Source: CAYOHP01 sp964403795 [NCBI: uncultured bacterium]
GTDB lineage: Bacteria; Muiribacteriota; UBA6191; CAZXTJ01
DNA: 13,243 nucleotides
Assembly: GCA_964403795.1 (NCBI GenBank)
Contig: CAYOHP010000165.1
Coordinates: forward strand, 1-13,243
Direction: 5' to 3'
Part shown: positions 7,122 to 13,243 of the stretch, in pieces
Position numbering within the stretch: position 1 is the first letter of the stretch
How the letters are laid out: every line of letters begins with the position of its first letter
The notes under the pieces: model-generated
Told to the model about the DNA's origin: nothing
The model's input: the letters and a program-made list of their open reading frames with translations, nothing else
Databases searched by the model: none
Made by a program: the position numbers and the translations under genes

Positions 7122-8162
7122 TCACCCCGAGATCTCGAGCACCACCTTGCGGAGGATCTCGTAGGCCTGCTGCCAGGTGCTGGCCTGCTTGCCCTGCTGG
7201 ATGGCGGTCTGCAGCGCCAGCTTGTCGAAGGCGTCGAGCAGGTTGGCGCCCGCCAGGTTCTCCACCACGGTCTGCATCGCCTTGGTGGCGATCTCGTAGC
7301 TCGACCCTGCTCCCCAGGCGAGCGAGAGCCGGAGCAGGTCCTTGGCCTGGTGGTTGCCCAGGCGCTCGTGCAGCGACTGGAAGGTCACGGTCCAGGCGTT
7401 CCAGGCGCGCTCCCAGGTCGCGACCTGCTGGGCGATCGCCTTGGTGTTCCGGATCACCAGGGCGTCCATCGGCTGGAAGGCCCCGAGCGGAGCCTCGGCC
7501 AGCGAATCGACGTAGAGCACCAGGGTCTTCACCGCGTTCTCGTAGCTCTGGCCGGCGGCGGCCTCGCGCCCCATCGAGAGGAAGGTCCGGACGAAGGCCG
7601 GTCCGTCGCCGGCGTAGCGCTGCGGGTCGTCGGCGATCTGGCGCATGGTGCGGGCCGTGATGGTGTAGGCGATCTCCCAGGTGGGCGCCATGTCGGCGGC
7701 CTTGCGGGAGGTGCGGAAGCAGAGGTCGATGCCGACCGGGAGGCCGCCCACCTGAGCCACCGCGTCGAGGGTGGTGCGCAGCGCCTTGGTGGCGGCTTCG
7801 TAGGACTGGCCGCCGGAGGCCTCGATCCCCATGCGGAGGAAGCGCGAGAACTTGGCCCAGTCGGTGATGCCGCCCGGGGCTGCGGGACCGTTCCCGCTCG
7901 AGGGCGCCCGGGGACCGGTGGCCCCGCCTTCGATCGGGCGGCCCGGAACCTTGACGGCCCCGTCGTCGACGATGCCCCGCAGCAGGTCGCGGATCCGGAA
8001 GGTGTGGACCATGCGCTCGGCCCGGTTGGCGAAGGCGGGTCCCGCGCCACCGTCGGTACGGGCAGTCCGGGCGCTCTCCGGCGGGGCCGCCAGGGCGGAC
8101 CCGGCGCCGAAGACGAGAGCCAGACACAGGGCCGGGAACCGCGAAGCAACGTGGGCGCGCAT
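7122..8162 (-). CDS. Exported helical protein with three internal repeats of about 84 residues
   Basis: A 346-residue protein of no family I recognise. Residues 1-25 form a Sec signal peptide (Arg, hydrophobic core, then GSALA before APP), so the mature protein is outside the cytoplasm. A flexible Gly/Pro-rich stretch spans about 70-99. After it come three copies of one unit. Each has a SYExAxK motif (Ser120, Ser206, Ser288) and, 42-44 residues later, a W-x2-A-[YW] motif (Trp162, Trp250, Trp330). The repeat period is 86 then 82 residues, and each unit looks alpha-helical. One Cys (Cys148) remains in the mature region. ATG 8162 is chosen because GGAGG lies nine bases upstream and the signal peptide starts there; an upstream in-frame extension to 8231 would begin near the predicted transcription start. 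The gene has its own promoter (8233-8260). Function unknown; a scaffold or adhesive role is only a guess. Confidence 0.85.
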   Translation of the reverse strand: MRAHVASRFPALCLALVFGAGSALAAPPESARTARTDGGAGPAFANRAERMVHTFRIRDLLRGIVDDGAVKVPGRPIEGGATGPRAPSSGNGPAAPGGITDWAKFSRFLRMGIEASGGQSYEAATKALRTTLDAVAQVGGLPVGIDLCFRTSRKAADMAPTWEIAYTITARTMRQIADDPQRYAGDGPAFVRTFLSMGREAAAGQSYENAVKTLVLYVDSLAEAPLGAFQPMDALVIRNTKAIAQQVATWERAWNAWTVTFQSLHERLGNHQAKDLLRLSLAWGAGSSYEIATKAMQTVVENLAGANLLDAFDKLALQTAIQQGKQASTWQQAYEILRKVVLEISG

Positions 8163-8232
8163 GGGGGGTGTCCTCCGAACGTCGTGTCCCGCATTCGGGT
8201 ATCCGGACCCGCGGTCCGTCCCCGTGGTCACC

Positions 8233-8260
8233 AGTCTAGGGACCCTGCCGACACCGTCAA
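8233..8260 (-). promoter_or_regulatory. Sigma-70-type promoter (TTGACG - 16 - TAGACT)
   Basis: On the minus strand TTGACG (8260-8255) and TAGACT (8238-8233) are separated by 16 bases, close to the housekeeping consensus. The predicted start near 8226 gives a leader of about 63 bases before the ATG of the exported repeat protein. A 6-bp hairpin (CGGACC with GGTCCG, 8204-8218) lies in that leader. This is the best promoter in the window and suggests the repeat protein is transcribed separately from the radical SAM gene behind it. Confidence 0.65.
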
Positions 8261-8292
8261 GGGCGACGCCCTACCCCGCTTCGCCGGCGGCC

Positions 8293-9234
8293 TCACACGT
8301 CCATCGGGGTGCGGTGCTCGCGCTTCCTGGGCTCGCCCTGCGGCCCGTCGTAGTAGCGCCGGAAGTACTCGTCGCACCACAGGCACACGTCGCCGAGCTC
8401 CTGGATCCGTCGCCGCACGTGCTCGGGATCGAGGCCCCGCCAGACCCCGAGATCCTTGGGCTGGCCACGGTTCAGGGCCTGCCAGTCCCGGTTGCCCCGG
8501 TACCGGTCGAGGATCGATGCCACCGGCTCGCTCCGCACGTCGCCCAGGGCGTAGTAGGTGCCGGGGCAGCACGGGTAGAGCCGGTAGAGCTGGATGTGGA
8601 CCTCCTGCTGGTCGGAGCCGTCGTCCAGGAACCCCAGGGCCCCCGACCACATGTTGCAGAAGTTGTGCTCGGGATCGAGCTTGGCGAGCTTGTTGGGGAT
8701 GGCCCGTCCCCGGGCCCAGTTGCCCTTCAGCCACAGATCGTCGGTGGCACCCCAGAACGCGAATTGGGGGGAAGGCGGGGAGCCCGCGCCCGGTTCGCCT
8801 CCTCCGGTCCCCGCCTCGGGGACCTGGGCGTCCACCATGCCGCGGGCGACGAAGCGGGCCCTGAGCGCCTCGGCGTGCCGACCCTGGTGCTTGTGGTAGC
8901 GATCGATCGAGACGATGTCGATGCGGTCGATCCCCATGGCGAGCACCCGGTCGAGCCGACGGTCGTCGAGCAGGTCGCCGTTGGACTGGAGCCAGAGCGG
9001 GAGTTCCCGTCCGTAGCGTTCCCGGATCGCCCCGCAGACGGCGGCGAGCTTCTCCATCTCGACGGTGGGCTCCCCGCCCGAGAGGATGATCCGGCCCGGG
9101 GCCTCGGGGAGGTTGGGGACGACCCTCAGGAGCTCGGCGGTGTCGATCGCCTCGCCCTGGGGCGAGCTGTCGTTGTAGCAGTGGTCGCAGGTGTCGTTGC
9201 ACCGCAGGGTGAAGACCCAGTAGACGCTCTCCAT
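8293..9234 (-). CDS. Radical SAM protein with extra C-terminal cysteines
   Basis: A 313-residue protein. Cys12-X3-Cys16-X2-Cys19 (CNDTCDHCY) binds the 4Fe-4S cluster that splits S-adenosylmethionine, and SGGEP (52-56) is the usual SAM-contacting motif. WLQSNG (81-86) and a DRYHKHQG stretch (111-118) follow. The second half carries Cys193, Cys222-Cys223 and Cys284-X2-Cys287, which may hold an auxiliary cluster as in SPASM or twitch domains, although the spacing is not the standard SPASM pattern. A low-complexity Gly/Pro/Glu insert (about 139-156) interrupts the middle. The substrate is unknown; candidates are a peptide or a small metabolite. ATG 9234 is chosen because the core beta strand and cluster motif begin right after it. 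Its GAGGAGG ribosome site lies 11 bases upstream, inside a hairpin (9241-9263). The gene follows the membrane/propeller gene by 73 bases on the same strand. Confidence 0.85.
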   Translation of the reverse strand: MESVYWVFTLRCNDTCDHCYNDSSPQGEAIDTAELLRVVPNLPEAPGRIILSGGEPTVEMEKLAAVCGAIRERYGRELPLWLQSNGDLLDDRRLDRVLAMGIDRIDIVSIDRYHKHQGRHAEALRARFVARGMVDAQVPEAGTGGGEPGAGSPPSPQFAFWGATDDLWLKGNWARGRAIPNKLAKLDPEHNFCNMWSGALGFLDDGSDQQEVHIQLYRLYPCCPGTYYALGDVRSEPVASILDRYRGNRDWQALNRGQPKDLGVWRGLDPEHVRRRIQELGDVCLWCDEYFRRYYDGPQGEPRKREHRTPMDV

Positions 9235-9240
9235 GGAGCG

Positions 9241-9263
9241 GGGAGCCTCCTCGTCAGGCTCCC
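9241..9263 (-). promoter_or_regulatory. Hairpin overlapping the ribosome binding site of the radical SAM gene
   Basis: On the minus-strand RNA GGGAGCC (9263-9257) pairs with GGCUCCC (9247-9241) around a nine-base loop. The GAGGAGG ribosome site (9252-9246) lies half in the loop and half in the stem, six to twelve bases from the hairpin's downstream end and the ATG. This could lower or control translation. The hairpin may instead end transcription of the upstream gene. Confidence 0.45.
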
Positions 9264-9307
9264 GGCAGAGTACCGCCGCTTCCGGGTCCCGGGAGGGCGT
9301 CGCATGC

Positions 9308-10867
9308 TCAAGGCACCCGGCGCCAGACGACCTCCGAGCCGTGGCGGCCTCCGGTGGCGAGCATCGAGCCGTCCCGGGACGGCGCCAGGGCATGGTGGCC
9401 CTGGTACCGGCGGAACCGGACCACCTCGGCTCCGGTGTCGAGCCGGTGGACGGTGGCGGTGTGCTCGTCCCCCGCCGACACCAGGCGGCCGTCGCCGGTC
9501 ACCTCGGGGCGATGGGGCGAGAGGTCCTGGGGCCTGATCGAGCCCAGGACAGCCTCCCCGGTGAACTCCCGGACGGAAAGACCGGCGTGGCCCCAGGTGG
9601 TCAGGATCCTCCGCGAGTCGGGGAGGAGCCAGGTGCCGCTCCCGAGCAGGACCCCCTCTCCCCTCCCGAGTCCCGCCTGCCCGACCAGCCAGGCGGCGAG
9701 CTCGCGCATGCCCTGGAAGCCCTCCGTCTCCACGAGCGGATCCGCCTGGTCGGGAGCGAAGATCGCCGCCCGGGTGTTCCAGTCCCTGGTGACGAGCAGG
9801 AGTCCACCGGTACCGACCCGCTGGAGCCGGACCGAGTCGAAGCCGATCGTGTCGAGCCAGGGTTCCGGCAGCCGGAGCTCCCGGGACCCCTCGATCGCAG
9901 TCCGGGAGGTGGCGAGCGAGAGCAGGCGGAACCCGGTTCCGGTGTGGGAGAGGGCGAGGAGCCGGGTTCCGCTCGGATCGGGCAGCAGACCGCGGCCAAG
10001 GGATCCCTTCGCAGGGAGCCCGTCCTGGCCGAACCGGTAGGCAGCGAGGCAGCGTCCGTCCAGGTCCAGGACCTCGATCTCGTCGTCGTCGGCGACCGCC
10101 ACCCAGCGCTCGTCCGGGCCCCAGGCCAGGCCGTCGACCGGGCAGTACCCCGGGCGAGCCGTGCGGAGGGTGAGGGCCTCGAAGCGGGCCTCGCCACCCC
10201 AGGGCGAACTCCGGTCGGGACCGTCAAGCCATCCACCCGGCGTCGGAGTCGGGAAGGCCGGGCCGGTAGCGTCGGGGACCTCCGGGAAGTGGCCTCGTTC
10301 GGTCCGCTCCACCGTGGATCCGGTCAGGCTGAAGATCGGGGTGATCGCAGTGGGGCGGGCGACGGCTCCCAGGAGGGCGAAGGGGGCGAGCGCCAGGCAG
10401 GAGGCCCAGGCCGGGTGGATCCGGGCACCGGGGGGGCGGGAGCGGATCGCATCCAGACCCCGGTCCAGGAGTCGGGCTGCGATCGCCAGCAGGATGCCGT
10501 AGATCAGCGAGGCGACGACGATGCCGGGGAAGAAGGGGCCGACATGGATGTGCTCCACCGCAGAGAGAGCCTCCCGGGAGAGGGCCATCGCCACCGCCGA
10601 CGAGGCGGTGCCGGCGACCAGGACCGTCCGGGCCAGCGGGAACGAAGACGCCGTGCCTCGGTCGCGTCCGAGGGCGCGGACCAGGCTACCCAGGGCCACC
10701 AGCCAAGCGATTCCTGCGATCACGCCGAGGACCTCGTGGAGCCGGATCATCCCACCCAGGTCGGAGATCCCGACCAGCCAAGCGAGGCTCCAGATGACCA
10801 GGCGGGTCGGACCCAGCAGCAGGAGGACCATCACGGAGTGCCGGGAGAGGGAGAGAATTCCGTACAT
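9308..10867 (-). CDS. Integral membrane protein fused to a beta-propeller
   Basis: A 519-residue protein. The first 170 residues hold about five membrane helices (roughly 10-33, 43-64, 78-98, 107-134 and 152-170), with His44, His106 and His108 in or near the membrane. After a Pro/Gly-rich linker (about 195-225), residues 240-519 contain six beta-sheet repeats of WD40-like type. Examples are VDGLAWGPDERWVAVADDD, RPEVTGDGRLVSAGDEHT and HALAPSRDGSMLATGGRHG, the last two close to WD40 blades. Propellers of this kind usually bind proteins or ligands. With no clear signal and an odd number of helices, the side of the membrane on which the propeller sits is uncertain. ATG 10867 has GGAGG nine bases upstream. 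The gene lies 73 bases before the radical SAM gene on the same strand and diverges from the peptidase gene. Function unknown. Confidence 0.8.
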   Translation of the reverse strand: MYGILSLSRHSVMVLLLLGPTRLVIWSLAWLVGISDLGGMIRLHEVLGVIAGIAWLVALGSLVRALGRDRGTASSFPLARTVLVAGTASSAVAMALSREALSAVEHIHVGPFFPGIVVASLIYGILLAIAARLLDRGLDAIRSRPPGARIHPAWASCLALAPFALLGAVARPTAITPIFSLTGSTVERTERGHFPEVPDATGPAFPTPTPGGWLDGPDRSSPWGGEARFEALTLRTARPGYCPVDGLAWGPDERWVAVADDDEIEVLDLDGRCLAAYRFGQDGLPAKGSLGRGLLPDPSGTRLLALSHTGTGFRLLSLATSRTAIEGSRELRLPEPWLDTIGFDSVRLQRVGTGGLLLVTRDWNTRAAIFAPDQADPLVETEGFQGMRELAAWLVGQAGLGRGEGVLLGSGTWLLPDSRRILTTWGHAGLSVREFTGEAVLGSIRPQDLSPHRPEVTGDGRLVSAGDEHTATVHRLDTGAEVVRFRRYQGHHALAPSRDGSMLATGGRHGSEVVWRRVP

Positions 10868-11104
10868 CGGAGACGACCTCCAGGAGGGATCGGGGGATGA
10901 TCCGGGATAATGACAATGGACTTGCCATCATGGGTCCCGGGATCCGGAGCCTGGGGACGGGGACGGGTACGGCCTCAACCCAGGCTGCCCAGAGGAAACT
11001 TGTCGGCCTTCCTCCCCCGCGTGCTAGCCTCCCCGGCTTTTCGCATGGGAGTAGACGGGTGCCAGGCGGAAGCACCGCCCGCATCCGACAAAGGGGAGTC
11101 GAGT
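10868..11104. other. Divergent intergenic region
   Basis: This 237-base gap separates the divergent propeller and peptidase genes. It holds an island of low GC (about 10905-10935, with GATAATGACAATGG) in an otherwise GC-rich setting. The peptidase promoter candidate lies at 11022-11030, and a small hairpin in the peptidase leader pairs GGCGG (11065-11069) with CCGCC (11075-11079). I could not place a convincing minus-strand promoter, although one is needed here; TTGTCA (10916-10911 on the minus strand) has no good -10 behind it. Confidence 0.4.
11022..11030 (+). promoter_or_regulatory. Extended -10 element (TGC-TAGCCT) for the C25 peptidase gene
   Basis: TGC followed by TAGCCT fits TGn-TAnnnT. 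A TTGTCG at 11000-11005 could act as the -35 element, at a long spacing of 19 bases. The start would fall near 11037, giving a leader of about 68 bases. It shares TGCTAG-CT with the element upstream of the ABC operon. Confidence 0.45.
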
Positions 11105-13174
11105 ATGAAGAAGCTCATCGCACTGGCCTGGCTCCTGACCGGAGTCCCGGCCGTCCTGGCGATCGACCTGCCGCTCGGGAACGAGCGGGGTCGCGGCAAT
11201 GGCGTGTGGATCGAGGCCGACGGCCTCTACCGGGAGGGCGGCTCGGAGATCGATCTCTCCGCCACCGTCTCCCGCCTCACCGCCACCACCCTGAAGACCG
11301 AGGCCGGCGAGTTCACCTACCTGAACATCCCGGGCTTCCAGCAGACCGGCGACATCGGCGCCCCCAGCCTTCCCGTGATGAACCGGATCGTCGAGGTCCC
11401 GCTGGGCGGCAAGGTCGAGATCGAGGTCGTGTCCAGCACCCGCACCCGGGTCGACCTGGCGGCCAACGGCCTGTCGGCCCCGGTCTTCCCCCGCCAGCCC
11501 CCGCAGCCCAAGGACGGCAGCGTGGTCCCCTTCGCCTGGCAGCGGCAGGCCTACCTGGCTCCCGGACTCCAGCAGGAGGCCCTGGCCCGGGTCGAGGAGA
11601 TCGGCACGCTCCGCGACATGCGCCTCGTGCTGGTGCGGGTGGCCCCGGTCGCCTACGACCCGACCACCGGCGCCCTCGAGGTCCAGAACGACATCCAGGT
11701 GAAGGTCCGCATCCAGGACGCCGACCTGCGCGCCACTGCGGAACACAAGGCCCGCTACTTCTCGCCCTTCTTCGCCGGGCTGCGCGCCCAGGTCCTGGCT
11801 CCCGAGTCGCTCCGGGCGCTGGATCCGGCTTCGCCCCGGCCCCGCACCTACGCGATCGTGGTCGACAAGGCCCTCGAGGCCGAGCTCGCCCCGTTCGTGG
11901 CGTGGAAGAAGGAGCAGGGCTTCGACGTGATCGTGGCCAACACCGACACGGTGGCGGCCGACGCCTCGGCCATCCAGACCCACGTGCACGGGCTCTACAA
12001 GAACCCGGGCGAGGGCCATGGCGCCCCGGACTTCCTGCTGCTCGTCGGCGATCATGACAACCTGCCGTCGAACGACAAGGGCGAGGGCGGCTGGTCCAGC
12101 CACCTCTCCGACCTCGACTACGCGGCGGTCACCGAGGGCGACTACCTGCCCGACATCCTCTACGGGCGGTTCTCGGCCCGGAACGCCGAGGAGCTCCGGC
12201 CCCAGGTCCAGAAGACCGTGCAGTACGAGCGGTTCGAGATGCCGGATCCTTCCTTCCTGAAGGAAGCGGTGATGACCGCCGGCTGGGACTACAGCAAGGC
12301 CGTCGAGTGGGGCTGGCCCCAGATCAAGTACGCCAACAAGTACTACTTCAACGCCGACAACGGCTTCACCGAGGTCTCGACCTTCCTGTCCTCGGCTTCC
12401 GACCAGAACGCCGCCGAGATCATCGCCCAGGTCGGCCAGGGTGCCGCCTTCGTGAACTACACGGCGCACGGCAGCTCGACCAGCTGGGCCGACCCCGGCT
12501 TCGAGATCTCCGACGTCGAGGCCCTCGGCAACGCCGGCAAGTACCCCTTCGTGGTCGCCAACTGCTGCCAGACCTCGGCCTTCTCGGTCGGGACCTGCTT
12601 CGGCGAGTCCTGGCTCCGGGCCGCGGACCGGGGCGCCATCGGCTACATCGGTGGTTCCAACAACACCTACTGGGACGAGGACCTGTGGTGGGGCAACGGC
12701 TTCTACGCCATCGCCCATCCCAACGAGGAGGGCGAGCCCCCGAACCGGGAGGACACCGGCGTGGGCGCCTACGACGTGACCTTCCAGGATCCCAATGCCA
12801 CCGCGGCTTCGATGATGCTGGTCGGCAACCTGGCCGTGGAGCAGTCCAACAGCGACCGGAAGCTCTACTACTGGGAGGTCTACCACCTCTTCGGCGACCC
12901 CTCGCTGCAGATCTTCATGGGTCTGCCCTCGGAGAACGCGGTGGAGCACACCGGCACCATCGTGGCTTCGGAGTCGACCTACCAGGTCAAGGCCGCGGCC
13001 GGGTCGTACGTGGGCCTCACCCTCGACGGCTCCCTGCTGGCCGCCGGGGTCACCGGTGCCGACGGCGTGGTCGACCTGCCGCTGACCGGCGTGCCGGCGA
13101 GCGGCAGCGCCAAGCTGGTGGTCACCGCCAAGAACCGCAAGCCCTACTTCGGGTGCGTGGCGATCGGGCGGTGA
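11105..13174 (+). CDS. Secreted C25 (gingipain-type) cysteine protease
   Basis: A 689-residue protein. A Sec signal peptide covers residues 1-19 (MKK, hydrophobic core, AVLA). A beta-rich propeptide follows to about residue 215, ending before the basic segment EHKARYF. The catalytic domain spans about 245-605. The catalytic His is His455 in NYTAHGSS and the nucleophile is Cys487 or Cys488 in VANCCQTSAF, the order and spacing seen in gingipains. LLLVGDHDNLP (311-321) and LSDLDYA (334-340) match the family's substrate-side acidic motifs, and GAIGYIGGSNNTYW (510-523) follows the nucleophile as usual. The last 75 residues look like an Ig-type C-terminal domain. I see no type IX secretion sorting domain. 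ATG 11105 has GGGGAG seven bases upstream and begins exactly at the signal peptide; ATG 11045 would bury it. It probably degrades or processes proteins outside the cell after losing its propeptide. Confidence 0.92.
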   Translation: MKKLIALAWLLTGVPAVLAIDLPLGNERGRGNGVWIEADGLYREGGSEIDLSATVSRLTATTLKTEAGEFTYLNIPGFQQTGDIGAPSLPVMNRIVEVPLGGKVEIEVVSSTRTRVDLAANGLSAPVFPRQPPQPKDGSVVPFAWQRQAYLAPGLQQEALARVEEIGTLRDMRLVLVRVAPVAYDPTTGALEVQNDIQVKVRIQDADLRATAEHKARYFSPFFAGLRAQVLAPESLRALDPASPRPRTYAIVVDKALEAELAPFVAWKKEQGFDVIVANTDTVAADASAIQTHVHGLYKNPGEGHGAPDFLLLVGDHDNLPSNDKGEGGWSSHLSDLDYAAVTEGDYLPDILYGRFSARNAEELRPQVQKTVQYERFEMPDPSFLKEAVMTAGWDYSKAVEWGWPQIKYANKYYFNADNGFTEVSTFLSSASDQNAAEIIAQVGQGAAFVNYTAHGSSTSWADPGFEISDVEALGNAGKYPFVVANCCQTSAFSVGTCFGESWLRAADRGAIGYIGGSNNTYWDEDLWWGNGFYAIAHPNEEGEPPNREDTGVGAYDVTFQDPNATAASMMLVGNLAVEQSNSDRKLYYWEVYHLFGDPSLQIFMGLPSENAVEHTGTIVASESTYQVKAAAGSYVGLTLDGSLLAAGVTGADGVVDLPLTGVPASGSAKLVVTAKNRKPYFGCVAIGR

Positions 13175-13243
13175 CGGCTAGCCCTGTCCCTCCCGGGTTC
13201 CAGTAATCCCGGAGGTATGGGGCCGGACCTCCGGACGCGGGGA
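13175..13243 (+). other. Region after the peptidase gene with a weak hairpin
   Basis: CCGGAGGT (13209-13216) pairs with ACCTCCGG (13227-13234) around a ten-base loop, 35 bases past the peptidase stop. No U tract follows within the window. It could be a terminator or part of the leader of a gene beyond the window edge. No coding region is evident here. Confidence 0.3.

Noticed and set aside
10953-10968. Tandem GGGGAC repeat
   Set aside because: Only two copies and a partial third in GC-rich DNA; too short to mean anything.
11045-11107. Earlier in-frame start (ATG 11045) for the C25 peptidase
   Set aside because: It would put 20 residues before a perfect signal peptide, and ATG 11105 has its own well-placed GGGGAG.
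10897-12057. ATG at 10897 with AGGAGGG eight bases upstream, opening a 386-codon frame
   Set aside because: It continues out of frame through most of the peptidase gene and its translation is Arg/Pro/Gly-rich. The good ribosome site appears to be chance, since no credible short peptide results.
11024-12949. Minus-strand open frame of 641 codons antisense to the peptidase
   Set aside because: His/Val/Gly/Asp-biased shadow of a gene with full C25 catalytic motifs.
3466-13243. RiPP precursor peptide in an intergenic gap
   Set aside because: I looked in the gaps 8163-8292, 9235-9307, 10868-11104 and 13175-13243 and found no short frame with a ribosome site and a leader/core-like peptide.
13217-13243. 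Start of a new gene at ATG 13217
   Set aside because: The GGAGGT directly abuts the ATG, which is too close for a working ribosome site, and the window ends before a frame can be judged.

Overview
The window is very GC-rich (about 70% by eye) bacterial DNA, densely packed with genes and with no introns, tRNA, rRNA, CRISPR array or insertion sequence that I can see. Two predicted Sec-type exported proteins, one of them a C25 (gingipain-type) cysteine protease, together with a bacterial RING-like finger protein and a protein joining membrane helices to a beta-propeller, point to a free-living, probably diderm, high-GC lineage of the Planctomycetota / Myxococcota / Acidobacteriota kind. The sequence alone does not settle the phylum.

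Layout. (1) Positions 92-3465, minus strand: a two-gene operon. It holds a membrane protein with a RING-like binuclear zinc finger at each end and an internally duplicated core, followed with an ATGA overlap by a 2-oxoglutarate/Fe(II) oxygenase-like protein. A strong hairpin with a GCAA loop lies just after the operon (16-43). (2) Positions 3549-7081, plus strand, divergent from the first: two ABC exporter half-transporters, also joined by an ATGA overlap. They look like a heterodimer with one degenerate ATP site. Only 83 bp separate the two operons, and that gap contains an extended -10 element and a 28-bp near-palindrome. (3) Positions 7122-10867, minus strand: an exported helical protein built of three repeats of about 84 residues (with its own good promoter), a radical SAM protein whose ribosome binding site lies in a hairpin, and a protein with about five membrane helices followed by a beta-propeller. 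A hairpin separates the convergent genes at 7081-7112. (4) Positions 11105-13174, plus strand: a complete secreted C25 peptidase preceded by another extended -10 element.

How they may work together. The clearest functional units are the two ATGA-coupled pairs: finger protein with oxygenase, and the ABC exporter pair. Their divergent arrangement around a shared short control region suggests co-regulation. The other genes have recognisable folds but no obvious shared pathway. Oxygenase, radical SAM enzyme, ABC exporter and protease together resemble a peptide-modification locus, but I found no precursor peptide, so I treat that only as a hypothesis. The most unusual item is the twin-finger membrane protein. 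The exported triple-repeat protein and the possible RBS hairpin also deserve attention.
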